From Algoriphagus winogradskyi (lineage in GTDB: Bacteria > Bacteroidota > Bacteroidia > Cytophagales > Cyclobacteriaceae), in contig NZ_FXUA01000003.1 in assembly GCF_900182815.1 (NCBI RefSeq), positions 124,001 to 188,000 on the forward strand: DNA of 64,000 bases. The letters run 5' to 3'. Within the stretch, counting starts at the first letter, position 1, and each line of letters begins with the position of its first letter. This document shows positions 8,387-17,018 of the stretch, piece by piece. The notes under the pieces are model-generated. The model did not search any database. It saw nothing but the letters and a program-made list of their open reading frames with translations, and was not told where the DNA came from. The position numbers and the translations under genes are program-made.

Positions 8387-9610
8387 ATGGGATTAGACAT
8401 AGAAAAAATCAGAGGTTTGTTCCCCGTGCTTCATCAAGAAGTGCATGGCAAACCTTTGGTCTATTTTGATAATGCCGCTACAACTCAAAAGCCTCAAGCT
8501 GTACTTGATGCACTGACGAATTATTATCAGCATGATAATTCAAACATTCACCGCGGAGCTCATGCGCTAGCTGATCGAGCAACTCGTTATTTCGAAGAAA
8601 CGCGAGAGGCTATTCAGCATTTTATAAATGCCCGCGAAGCTGCAGAGGTCATTTTCACTAAGGGAACTACAGAAGGCATCAACTTGGTAGCTTCTACTTT
8701 TAGGAGAAAATTCGTGGAAAAAGGTGACGAGATCATCATTTCTACATTGGAGCATCACTCCAACATTGTGCCTTGGCAAATGCTTTGCGAGGAAAAAGGA
8801 GCTATTTTAAAAGTAATTCCTATCAACGAGGCTGGGGAAATTCTTTTCGAAGAATTCGAAAAACTACTTTCTCCTAAGACCAAATTGGTGAGTATCGTTC
8901 ACGCATCGAATGCGTTGGGAACCATCAATCCTGTCAAGCAGGTAATTGATGCAGCACATGCTGTTGGAGCAAAAGTTTTATTGGACGGAGCGCAAAGTTC
9001 CAGTCACTTGAATATTGATGTGCAGGAGTTGGATTGTGATTTCTTTGCTTTCTCAGCGCATAAACTTTATGGTCCTACGGGTCTTGGCTGTTTGTACGGA
9101 AAAAGAGAAGTATTTGAAACCATGCCACCTTATCAAGGTGGTGGAGAGATGATCAAAGAAGTGACGTTTGAAAAGACCACTTACAATGAAATCCCTTTCA
9201 AATTCGAAGCTGGCACTCCAAATATTGGCGATGTCATCGCTTTCAAAGCAGCTATTGACTTTATCAACGAACTAGGTAAAGATGCTATTAGAGCACATGA
9301 AGACGAGCTACTTAGCTATGCGAACGAACAACTGTCCCAAATCAAGGGCTTTCTCCCAGTAGGAACAGCTAAGGAAAAAGTTAGTGTACTCTCATTCAAT
9401 ATCAATGCAATGCATCCTTACGATGTAGGAATGATGCTCGATGCTAATGGAATAGCGGTAAGAACTGGTCATCACTGTACGCAGCCATTGATGAAAAGAT
9501 TGGGACTGGAGGGAACTGTGAGAGCCTCTTTCTCGGTTTATAACTCGAAATCAGAAATAGATAAATTGGCAGAAGGCCTAAGCCGAATTGCCAGAATTAA
9601 AAATAAATGA
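8387..9610 (+). CDS. sufS: Cysteine desulfurase SufS
   Basis: The 407-residue PLP enzyme (class V aminotransferase fold, group II NifS) removes sulfur from cysteine for cluster assembly. The PLP lysine is Lys226 in AFSAHKLYGPTG, and the catalytic persulfide cysteine is Cys364 in RTGHHCTQPLMKR. Residues around HHSNIVPW and the 200-205 GAQSS region are also as in the family. Its stop overlaps the sufE start (ATGA), so the two are likely translationally coupled, which fits their known partnership. Confidence 0.97.
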   Translation: MGLDIEKIRGLFPVLHQEVHGKPLVYFDNAATTQKPQAVLDALTNYYQHDNSNIHRGAHALADRATRYFEETREAIQHFINAREAAEVIFTKGTTEGINLVASTFRRKFVEKGDEIIISTLEHHSNIVPWQMLCEEKGAILKVIPINEAGEILFEEFEKLLSPKTKLVSIVHASNALGTINPVKQVIDAAHAVGAKVLLDGAQSSSHLNIDVQELDCDFFAFSAHKLYGPTGLGCLYGKREVFETMPPYQGGGEMIKEVTFEKTTYNEIPFKFEAGTPNIGDVIAFKAAIDFINELGKDAIRAHEDELLSYANEQLSQIKGFLPVGTAKEKVSVLSFNINAMHPYDVGMMLDANGIAVRTGHHCTQPLMKRLGLEGTVRASFSVYNSKSEIDKLAEGLSRIARIKNK

Positions 9611-10038
9611 GCAGTATTCAGGAAGTTCAAGATGAGATAGTTTCGGAATTTGAAATCCTTGGGGATGACAAAGAATCCACGATTTATTACATCATGGAGC
9701 TGGGTGGAAGCCTGGAAGATTTCCCTGAAAATGAGAGAATCGAGGAAAATACCATCAAAGGTTGCCAATCCAAAGTATGGTTGATTGCGGATGAGAAAGA
9801 TGGAAAAGTACATTTCCAAGCTGATTCCAACACAGATATTACCAAAGGATTGATCTCACTTTTATTGAGAGTATTGAACTATCGTAGCCCAGAAGAGATT
9901 ATCAAGGCGGAACTAAATTTCGTAGAGAGAATCGGAATGGGCTCTATCATCGGAAGTCAGCGTTCAAATGGATTTGCCTCGATGATCAAGCAAATAAAAC
10001 TATACGCTTTGGCTATTCAAACCAAGCAAAATGCCTGA
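9607..10038 (+). CDS. sufE: Sulfur acceptor protein SufE
   Basis: The 143-residue protein takes the persulfide from SufS and passes it to SufB. The acceptor cysteine is Cys53 in IKGCQSKVWL. Length and fold pattern match SufE. It overlaps sufS by 4 bases at its start and the following DUF59 gene by 8 bases at its end. Confidence 0.95.
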   Translation: MSSIQEVQDEIVSEFEILGDDKESTIYYIMELGGSLEDFPENERIEENTIKGCQSKVWLIADEKDGKVHFQADSNTDITKGLISLLLRVLNYRSPEEIIKAELNFVERIGMGSIIGSQRSNGFASMIKQIKLYALAIQTKQNA

Positions 10039-10387
10039 TAGTATGTCAACAGAAAGCAAAACGGAAACATCAGTAGGACAAATAGAAAACCTAAAGGAAA
10101 AGGTCATTCAAGCCATTAAGTTGGTCTATGATCCAGAGATTCCTGTGGACGTGTACGACTTAGGATTGATCTATGAGATCACAGTTTACCCCGTAAATAA
10201 TGTATATGTGTTGATGACATTGACATCGCCTAATTGTCCTTCTGCGGAATTTATCCCTTCAGAGATCAAGGATAAAATCCAGCAGATTCAGGGAATCAAT
10301 AATGTGGAGATCGAACTAACCTTTGACCCACCTTATTCTCAGGATATGATGTCTGAAGCAGCCAAACTTGAATTGGGCTTTCTTTAA
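10031..10387 (+). CDS. SufT-like DUF59/MIP18-family Fe-S maturation protein
   Basis: The 118-residue protein carries the MIP18 core: DPEIPVDVYDLGL (residues 34-46) and SPNCPSAE with Cys69, ending in DPPYSQDMMSE. Members of this family, called SufT in SUF operons and PaaD-like elsewhere, help deliver Fe-S clusters to client proteins. Position inside the SUF operon supports that role. The first ATG at 10031 overlaps the sufE end; ATG 10043 is an alternative that would drop four residues. Confidence 0.9.
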   Translation: MPDSMSTESKTETSVGQIENLKEKVIQAIKLVYDPEIPVDVYDLGLIYEITVYPVNNVYVLMTLTSPNCPSAEFIPSEIKDKIQQIQGINNVEIELTFDPPYSQDMMSEAAKLELGFL

Positions 10388-10414
10388 TTAAGAACTATAT
10401 AAACTAGTAATATT

Positions 10415-10837
10415 ATGTATCCAGAAGAATTGATCGCTCCAATGAGAGCGGAACTTTCCAGCGTAGGATTTGAAGAGTTCAGAACAGCTGAGCAAGTTGC
10501 AACGCATCTTGGTCCAGACCATAAAGGTACTACCCTTGTTGTAGTGAATTCAGTTTGCGGTTGCGCGGCAGGAGCTGCAAGACCAGGAGTAACTTATGCG
10601 GTAGAGAATTCACCCGTAAAACCAACTACACTTGCTACCGTTTTTGCAGGAAACGACAGAGATGCAGTGGAAAAACTAAGAGAGCTTTGTCTTCCTTACC
10701 CTCCATCTTCTCCAGCAATGGCACTATTCAAAGACGGGGAATTGGTTCACTTCATCGAGCGTCACCATATTGAAGGTAGAAACGCAAAAATGATCGGCGA
10801 CCACTTGGTTGAAGTATTCGAGCATTTCTGCGCATAA
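10415..10837 (+). CDS. Bacilliredoxin BrxA/BrxB family protein
   Basis: The 140-residue protein is a thioredoxin-fold member of the BrxA/BrxB (YphP/YqiW, formerly DUF1094) family. The redox motif Cys-Gly-Cys is at residues 48-50 in NSVCGCAAGAARPG. In Firmicutes these proteins remove bacillithiol from modified proteins. Its place as the last gene of the SUF operon, 27 bases after the SufT-like gene and before a terminator, suggests it protects or repairs thiols of the cluster machinery; that is inference. Whether this organism makes bacillithiol cannot be judged from the window. Confidence 0.9.
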   Translation: MYPEELIAPMRAELSSVGFEEFRTAEQVATHLGPDHKGTTLVVVNSVCGCAAGAARPGVTYAVENSPVKPTTLATVFAGNDRDAVEKLRELCLPYPPSSPAMALFKDGELVHFIERHHIEGRNAKMIGDHLVEVFEHFCA

Positions 10838-10844
10838 TATAAAA

Positions 10845-10867
10845 ATAGCCCTTCGGGGCTTTTTTTA
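10845..10867 (+). terminator. Terminator of the SUF operon
   Basis: The stem AGCCC / GGGCT is closed by a TTCG tetraloop and followed by seven T. It starts about 8 bases after the bacilliredoxin stop. Confidence 0.9.
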
Positions 10868-11081
10868 TTCCTGAATTTCAATAATCAGGTACAAACACTA
10901 GAAACAAACTAGACTTATTGGAGGTTTAATAGTAAATCGAAAGAATTTCTTAAAATTTCTTTCACTTTCACAGGAATATTATTCCACCAAGCTATTTTCA
11001 CCGCCAAAAAACTACCTGATTTTATTATCTTACGACCCTAATTCGAGGTTTTTTAAAATACGCAATCCAAACAATAATTAT

Positions 11082-12368
11082 ATGTCTGAATCAGCTAAGC
11101 TTTCTTTCAAAGGACAAGACTATGAATTCCCGGTAATCACCGGAACAGAAAATGAATCAGCGATTGATATCGCAAAACTTAGAGCATCCTCAGGTCTTAT
11201 CACCCTAGACCCAGGATACAAAAACACAGGAGCTACAAAAAGCGCCATTACTTTTTTGGATGGTGAAGAAGGAATTCTTCGCTACAGAGGTTACAGAATT
11301 GAGGATCTGGCGGAGAAATCCACCTTCCTTGAGGTTTCTTATTTATTGATTTATGGAGAACTCCCTACTCAAGCTCAGTATGAAAGTTTCTCAAAAGAAA
11401 TCACACATCACACACTAGTTCACGAGGACATTAAAAAGATTCTTGAGGGATTCCCGTCCAATGCTCACCCAATGGGCGTGCTTTCTTCAATGATTTGTGC
11501 ACTTACGGCGTTCTATCCTGATTCGTTGAATCCTAATAGAACCGAAGAGGAAGTAAACTTGAGCATTATTCGTTTGATCGCAAAGATGCCAACTTTTGCA
11601 GCATGGGCATACAAAAACGAAATGGGTCATCCGGTAAACTATCCAGACAATGCATTGGACTATTGTTCAAACTTCCTGAAAATGATGTTTGCGCTGCCTG
11701 CTGAAAAGTATGACGTAGATCCAGTAGTAGCATCAGCATTAGACAAACTTTTGATTCTTCACGCAGATCACGAGCAGAATTGCTCCACTTCTACTGTTAG
11801 AATTGTTGGTTCTTCTCAGGCAAGCATCTACGCTTCTATTTCTGCAGGTATCAATGCGCTATGGGGTCCGCTTCATGGTGGAGCAAACCAATCTGTAATC
11901 GAAATGCTGGAAGCGATCAAAGCAGATGGTGGAGACGCGAAGAAGTATCTTGACAAAGCTAAAGACAAAAATGATCCATTCAGATTGATGGGCTTTGGTC
12001 ACAGAGTTTATAAGAACTTCGATCCAAGAGCAAAAATCATCAAGAAGGCAGCTGATGATGTATTGGAGAAATTAGGTGTTAATGATCCAGTTTTGGATAT
12101 CGCCAAAGAGCTGGAGCAAGCAGCATTGAATGATCAATACTTCATCGATCGTCAGTTGTATCCAAACGTTGATTTCTACTCAGGAATTATCTACAGAGCG
12201 CTTGGTATCCCAACAGACATGTTCACAGTGATGTTTGCACTAGGCAGACTTCCAGGCTGGATCGCCCAGTGGAAAGAAATGCGTGAAAATGGTGAACCAA
12301 TCGGTCGTCCAAGACAGGTATATACTGGAGAAAATGAGCGTGACTACGTATCAATGAATAAGCGTTAA
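11082..12368 (+). CDS. gltA: Citrate synthase, type II
   Basis: The 428-residue enzyme condenses oxaloacetate and acetyl-CoA in the first step of the TCA cycle. The catalytic triad is visible: His265 in GPLHGGANQ, His307 in GFGHRVYKNFDPRA and Asp364 in NVDFYSG, matching positions 264, 305 and 362 of the Escherichia coli enzyme. The N-terminal extension and length are those of the large Gram-negative hexameric type. It is monocistronic: the SUF terminator lies before it and a strong terminator after it. Confidence 0.97.
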   Translation: MSESAKLSFKGQDYEFPVITGTENESAIDIAKLRASSGLITLDPGYKNTGATKSAITFLDGEEGILRYRGYRIEDLAEKSTFLEVSYLLIYGELPTQAQYESFSKEITHHTLVHEDIKKILEGFPSNAHPMGVLSSMICALTAFYPDSLNPNRTEEEVNLSIIRLIAKMPTFAAWAYKNEMGHPVNYPDNALDYCSNFLKMMFALPAEKYDVDPVVASALDKLLILHADHEQNCSTSTVRIVGSSQASIYASISAGINALWGPLHGGANQSVIEMLEAIKADGGDAKKYLDKAKDKNDPFRLMGFGHRVYKNFDPRAKIIKKAADDVLEKLGVNDPVLDIAKELEQAALNDQYFIDRQLYPNVDFYSGIIYRALGIPTDMFTVMFALGRLPGWIAQWKEMRENGEPIGRPRQVYTGENERDYVSMNKR

Positions 12369-12391
12369 TCGTAGAATACCTTCCCCAACTC

Positions 12392-12428
12392 AATAAAATA
12401 ACCAGCTGAATCAGCTGGTTATTTTATT
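12392..12428 (+). terminator. Terminator of gltA
   Basis: A long stem from AATAAAATAACCAGCTG to CAGCTGGTTATTTTATT with a three-base loop lies 24 bases after the citrate synthase stop. The A-rich and T-rich sides let it work in both directions. Confidence 0.85.
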
Positions 12429-12464
12429 TATATGCAAGTATAGCTGCAAATTAACAACTGGTAT

Positions 12465-12472
12465 TAAATTTG
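12465..12472 (+). promoter_or_regulatory. Possible -7 element for the acyl-CoA-binding protein gene
   Basis: TAAATTTG is an exact match to the Bacteroidota TAnnTTTG element, 31 bases before the ATG at 12503. No good -33 TTG is present at 19-20 bases, so the call is moderate. Confidence 0.4.
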
Positions 12473-12502
12473 GGCTTTCACCCCTAACCAAACACTAAAG
12501 AA

Positions 12503-12763
12503 ATGTCTAGCAATACCTTTGAAGAAGCCGTAGCAGCAACAAAAAAATTCACTTCCAAACCAAGTAACGAGGAGCTATTAAAGCTTTATGGCCTATACAA
12601 GCAGGCTACTGAAGGAGACAATGAAACAGAACGTCCAGGTGGATTTGACTTCAAAGCAGCTGCCAAGTACAATGCTTGGATGAACATGAAAGGTAAGTCC
12701 AAGGAAGAAGCTGCTGATCAATACGTACAACTAGTGGATCAACTCTCAAAAACACATACATAA
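12503..12763 (+). CDS. Acyl-CoA-binding protein
   Basis: The 86-residue protein is the whole ACBP domain. It shows LLKLYGLYKQATEGDN followed by RPGGFDFKAAAKYNAWMNMK and the last helix with EEAADQYVQLVDQL. It binds medium to long acyl-CoA in the cytosol and buffers or delivers it. Such proteins are widespread in eukaryotes and patchy in bacteria, though known in Bacteroidota. It stands alone between two terminators, right after citrate synthase. Confidence 0.9.
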   Translation: MSSNTFEEAVAATKKFTSKPSNEELLKLYGLYKQATEGDNETERPGGFDFKAAAKYNAWMNMKGKSKEEAADQYVQLVDQLSKTHT

Positions 12764-12767
12764 CAAT

Positions 12768-12790
12768 AAAAGCCCGAAATTGGGCTTTTG
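12768..12790. terminator. Terminator between convergent genes
   Basis: The stem AAAAGCCC / GGGCTTTT with a 6-base loop starts 5 bases after the acyl-CoA-binding protein stop. The symmetrical A and T runs suggest it also serves the minus-strand transporter that ends at 12815. Confidence 0.8.
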
Positions 12791-12814
12791 TAGTTCTTAG
12801 ACTAATGCAGATTT

Positions 12815-13810
12815 TCAATAAGTGGTATCCTTTCTCGAAAATCTTGATGCGATAATACTACCTGCAATTAGTTGCTGAATGTGATACAACATGAGTGGAA
12901 GCAGAACCAAACCCAACGTAGCAGGATCTGGGAAAATCACTTTCCCAATAACTACACCTTGGACAAGTGACTTTTTGGAGCCACAAAATAATGCCGTCAC
13001 CCGGTCTTCCCAGCTAAAGCCCAGCATTCTCGTCAAGACTTCAATAACCACCCATACAAGGAAAAATAATCCAAGCATGGTCGCTCCCACCTCGAGCAAA
13101 ACGCTGGATTTATATGGCGAAAAGACATCCTGAGAAAATGACTGTGCAAAAGAGGTAAATACGATGATCATGATGACCGACTGATCCACGTATTTCAATG
13201 CTGATAGATGTTTCTCTATTTTTGGGAAAAGCCATCTATGTGCAAATACACCTACTATTACCGGCAATAAGACTTTCACAGAAAGCTCTCCCAGTGTAGG
13301 CAAGAAATCCATTTCAATATCTGAGGAATCTGCCAGAATCCCCATCCAGGCTGGAGATATTACCACTCCAAGTAGACTGGAAATACTGGCATTGAAAATA
13401 GCCCCCGGAATATTACCATGTGAAATAGAAACCATCACTACCGAGGCACTGACTGTGGATGGAAGTACGGAGAGGTAAGTAATTCCTAATTGAAAATCCT
13501 TGTCTATCCAGCTCATAAAAGGCAAAAGAGCAAGCACTAGCAATGGAAAAATCACAAAGGTGGTGAGCTGAATGAGTACATGTAGCTTCCAGTTTTTTAA
13601 CCCGGTAGCCAACTGTACTGGATCAAGCTTCACTCCGTAAAAAAAGAAAACCAACCCTATTCCAACATTGATGATAGGTTTCCAAGGCACTGGAGATTGA
13701 TTAGAACCTGCAAAGGGGAATAACCATGCTAAGAAAATAGCGGCAAATAATCCTAGCAAAAACCCGTTAATTCCGACTTTATTGAGTGTTCTGGCTAACT
13801 TTTGAATCAT
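12815..13810 (-). CDS. Bile acid:sodium symporter family transporter (SBF-like)
   Basis: The 331-residue membrane protein has about ten hydrophobic segments and resembles the SBF-like family (PF13593 type), e.g. the GLVFFFYGVKLDP and FCGSKKSLVQGVVI segments. It probably carries an organic acid or other anion with sodium across the inner membrane; the substrate is unknown. Its start codon overlaps the stop of the upstream RNA methyltransferase (ATGA), so the two form an operon. Confidence 0.88.
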   Translation of the reverse strand: MIQKLARTLNKVGINGFLLGLFAAIFLAWLFPFAGSNQSPVPWKPIINVGIGLVFFFYGVKLDPVQLATGLKNWKLHVLIQLTTFVIFPLLVLALLPFMSWIDKDFQLGITYLSVLPSTVSASVVMVSISHGNIPGAIFNASISSLLGVVISPAWMGILADSSDIEMDFLPTLGELSVKVLLPVIVGVFAHRWLFPKIEKHLSALKYVDQSVIMIIVFTSFAQSFSQDVFSPYKSSVLLEVGATMLGLFFLVWVVIEVLTRMLGFSWEDRVTALFCGSKKSLVQGVVIGKVIFPDPATLGLVLLPLMLYHIQQLIAGSIIASRFSRKDTTY

Positions 13811-14556
13811 CTGACTAACAATCGCTTGAAATTATCGCAAAGTATGGCGGTAGCGATAGCTACATTCAATGACTCAGCTTCACCGAATCCCGGAATCGTC
13901 ACCTTATCTGTCACTACAGCTTCAAGTTCTGTAGAAATTCCGTTTGATTCATTTCCCATCAAAATCACTCCCTCCTGGATTTGATTCATTTGGTGAACAT
14001 TTTTCCCGTTCAAAAATGCTCCATACACAGGAACATTCCATTGCTTAAAAACAGCTTTTAAATCCGCATAGAAAAAGTTGACTCGGGTAAAAGAGCCCAT
14101 GCTGGATTGGATTACTTTAGGATTGTAAAAATCAGCCGTCTGGTCAGAAAAAACCAGATTTTTAATGCCATACCAATCTGCAATTCTAATGATAGTTCCG
14201 AGATTTCCTGGATCTCTCACATCGTCAAGGCCAATTACGAAATTACCCTTTGGGAAATCAAAAGCGCTGTTTGTTTTCATGTGAACTACGGCTAGCGCAC
14301 TGTCATTGCTTTGGTATTGACCTAGAGTTTCAAGTTGATTCTGAGTAGCCAAAATCACCTGGACGCCAGACTTACCGATGAGACTTTTATACTTTTCAAA
14401 GAATGAATCTGTAGCCACAAGTAAGTCCAGCCTGAAATCTGAGTTCAATACTTCTACAACACTCTTTTCACCTTCCACAAAGAACTTTTGTTCCTGATTT
14501 CGGAATTTCTTTTGATGTAAGGATTTAATAAACTTAACTGTATTTTTGCTAAGCAT
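13807..14556 (-). CDS. TrmH-family (SpoU) RNA 2'-O-methyltransferase
   Basis: The 249-residue protein has an N-terminal substrate-binding domain (SLHQKKFRNQEQKFFVEGEK) and a SPOUT domain. The latter has VIGLDDVRDPGNLGTIIRIAD, the ILMGNESNGIS motif and the knot segment IPGFGEAESLNVAIA. It methylates rRNA or tRNA with S-adenosylmethionine; the target base is unknown. I place the start at ATG 14556, because homologues begin with M-[LI]-S-K-N; ATG 14574 is an alternative. The start lies only 19 bases from the likely tamL start on the other strand. Confidence 0.92.
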   Translation of the reverse strand: MLSKNTVKFIKSLHQKKFRNQEQKFFVEGEKSVVEVLNSDFRLDLLVATDSFFEKYKSLIGKSGVQVILATQNQLETLGQYQSNDSALAVVHMKTNSAFDFPKGNFVIGLDDVRDPGNLGTIIRIADWYGIKNLVFSDQTADFYNPKVIQSSMGSFTRVNFFYADLKAVFKQWNVPVYGAFLNGKNVHQMNQIQEGVILMGNESNGISTELEAVVTDKVTIPGFGEAESLNVAIATAILCDNFKRLLVR

Positions 14557-14575
14557 TCGGATCGACTCTGCCATT

Positions 14576-16999
14576 TTGAAATTCACCAAATATATACTTT
14601 TTATCTGTGTCCTCTGGGCCATGTATGCGTGCTCGCTGAGCAAAAATTTGCCTGAGGGCAAGTATGTCCTTGAGAATAATGAGCTTAAGGGAGTACAGAA
14701 AGCTAATCATCTTGAAATTGAGAATTTATTTTTTCAAGAACCTAATACCAGAATCCCACTTACTAATTCCTCCCTCGGGGTGAGTATTTACAGATTTGGT
14801 CAGCTCTTTTACGATTCTGCGAAAGTGAGAGCAAAACTAGCTCTGAAAGAATCGGAACTACAAGAGATAAAAACATCTCTTGATGAAGAACAGACAAATC
14901 GAAAGCTTATTAAAAAGCGAGATAAAGTCCAGACAAAAATTCAGGATCTGGAAAAAATGGAAGAATATGGCAATTTCCTAATGAGAACAGGAAATCCGGT
15001 GACTATCCTTGATAGTGCAGAAACCAAAAAAACGGTAATAGAAATTGATAATTACCTCTATAATAAAGGTTTTTTGGATGCTCAAGTCTCCTTTGAAGTA
15101 GAGACCAAAAAGAAAAAAGCGACAGTAACATATATTTTGGAAGAAAAAGAACCCTACGTACTTGATTCGATTTATACCAACTCGGTGAATGAAGGCTTAT
15201 TATCCTTAATCAGAGAAACAAACACAAAGTCATTTATAGTAAAAGGAGATAGTTACGACCAAAGCAATTTCACTAAAGAAAGAGCACGTCTTGAAGAGCT
15301 TTTCAAAAACAATGGATATTACATGTTTACAAAAAGTTTTATCGATTACAATCTCTATTACGATACAACTTCCAAAAAAATTAACGTTGAGCAACGGATC
15401 CTCAAGCCCTCTTTTGCAGATAAGCATGAAGTCTATAGTGTTGATTCAATCACTTTCAAAATAAGTCCGCCTAGTGATGAGTTTGTGGATGAAAAAATCC
15501 AGCGAAACTATCGTGATATTGACTTTACATTTTATAGAGATCGTTTTTCCACAAAACTCCTTAGCTCCAGAATATTGTTTGATGAAGGGCAAATTTACAA
15601 GCGAATAGACATCGTAGAAACTCAAAAGCAGTTAAGTAACCTTGACCTCTTCAGGTATATAAACATTTCATTTGATACCGTTGGGACGCGTCTTACGGCC
15701 AAGATCCTAACTCAACCTAATCAGAAATATCAGCTGACCAATCAGCTAGGTTTGAGCATCACAGAGCAATTACCCGGGCCATTCTTCAGTACTGTGCTGA
15801 GAAACAGAAATTTCTTTAGAGCGGGGGAAATTCTGGAGTTCAACGCACGAATAGGTTATGAAGGAGTAGCATCAGCAACAGATCAGGGAGTTTACCAAAG
15901 TAAGGAATTTGGCGCATCTGCCTCTGTTATTTTCCCAAGATTCCTTATTCCATTTTATGGAATAAGCTTACAGAAGTTTGGACAGTACAATCCAAACACT
16001 AGAACCCAACTTGGCTATAATTATACTAATCGCCCGGAATACACCCGTTCTGGTCTCAATGCACTTCTCGCATATACCTGGGTTACCCGAGGCAATAGAC
16101 AGCAGTTCACCATCAATGCTGCAGATATAAATTACATTAGAACACCTAATATTTCTGATGAATTTGGGCAGGTATTGTTGGATTTGGAAGACCAGGGAAA
16201 CAACCTAATCTGGTCTTTTCTTCCATCTTTAATCAGTAGCGTATCTGCTCAGTCTATCATTAATTTCAATGATTATGGCAACTATAATTCAACCAATAAA
16301 GCGTCGCTGCTCAAGCTCTTTGTAGAAAGTGGCGGAACTACTCTGAATTTTGTAAACGCATCAAGCAATAACGAAACTACTGATTTTGCCCGATTCCAAT
16401 GGCTAAAACTTCAAGCTGATTTCAGAAGATATTATCCCTTAAACCAAAAGTCTACTATTGCTTATCGCGCTAATTTTGGAATAGCAAACCCCTATGGAGT
16501 GAGTAGCGGAATTCTCCCGTACGAAAAGTATTTTTTCGCAGGTGGAGGTACAAGTATAAGAGCTTGGCAAGCGAGGCGATTAGGTCCAGGAAGCTATACA
16601 CCTCCTATAGGCGAAAAAGGACGGTATGATTATGCTTTCGAGCAACCTTCAGAGATGATCTTTGAAACTATGTTGGAATATCGAAGAAACTTGGCTGGAT
16701 ATTTCGATATGGCAGTTTTTGTCGACGCAGGAAATGCTTGGATGATCGGTACTGATAGCTCGCGTCCAGGATCTGATTTTAGATTTAATAGGTTTTATAA
16801 AGAAATAGCAGTGGGAGCTGGAGTAGGTTTACGGATGGATTTCAATTTCTTGGTAATCAGGCTTGACTTGGCTACCAAAGCAGTAGATCCCTCAATGCCT
16901 GAAGGAGAGCGCTATGTGTTGGATAATATATCCTTCAATAGACTCTTTGGTTTAAAAGGCCAAACTGTGCTTAACTTTGGCATAGGTTATCCTTTCTAA
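14576..16999 (+). CDS. tamL: Translocation and assembly module lipoprotein TamL (Omp85 family)
   Basis: The product of about 807 residues has POTRA domains and a C-terminal 16-strand Omp85 barrel with GFGIGYPF-like end (LNFGIGYPF) and a GGGTSIRAW motif in the barrel. In Bacteroidota a lipidated TamA relative, TamL, works with TamB in outer-membrane assembly. The start is set at TTG 14576, which gives MKFTKYILFICVLWAMYAC, a lipoprotein signal ending at Cys; TTG 14546 is also possible and no ATG lies in a useful place. A coiled coil around residues 80-130 precedes the POTRA region. It leads an operon with hemF and a PAP2 phosphatase. Confidence 0.88.
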   Translation: MKFTKYILFICVLWAMYACSLSKNLPEGKYVLENNELKGVQKANHLEIENLFFQEPNTRIPLTNSSLGVSIYRFGQLFYDSAKVRAKLALKESELQEIKTSLDEEQTNRKLIKKRDKVQTKIQDLEKMEEYGNFLMRTGNPVTILDSAETKKTVIEIDNYLYNKGFLDAQVSFEVETKKKKATVTYILEEKEPYVLDSIYTNSVNEGLLSLIRETNTKSFIVKGDSYDQSNFTKERARLEELFKNNGYYMFTKSFIDYNLYYDTTSKKINVEQRILKPSFADKHEVYSVDSITFKISPPSDEFVDEKIQRNYRDIDFTFYRDRFSTKLLSSRILFDEGQIYKRIDIVETQKQLSNLDLFRYINISFDTVGTRLTAKILTQPNQKYQLTNQLGLSITEQLPGPFFSTVLRNRNFFRAGEILEFNARIGYEGVASATDQGVYQSKEFGASASVIFPRFLIPFYGISLQKFGQYNPNTRTQLGYNYTNRPEYTRSGLNALLAYTWVTRGNRQQFTINAADINYIRTPNISDEFGQVLLDLEDQGNNLIWSFLPSLISSVSAQSIINFNDYGNYNSTNKASLLKLFVESGGTTLNFVNASSNNETTDFARFQWLKLQADFRRYYPLNQKSTIAYRANFGIANPYGVSSGILPYEKYFFAGGGTSIRAWQARRLGPGSYTPPIGEKGRYDYAFEQPSEMIFETMLEYRRNLAGYFDMAVFVDAGNAWMIGTDSSRPGSDFRFNRFYKEIAVGAGVGLRMDFNFLVIRLDLATKAVDPSMPEGERYVLDNISFNRLFGLKGQTVLNFGIGYPF

Positions 17000-17018
17000 T
17001 AAAAGAATTACAATAAAA

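Noticed and set aside
12891..13133. Plus-strand frame inside the SBF-like transporter gene
   Set aside because: It overlaps a membrane protein gene with clear family features. The frame has no recognisable domain or leader.
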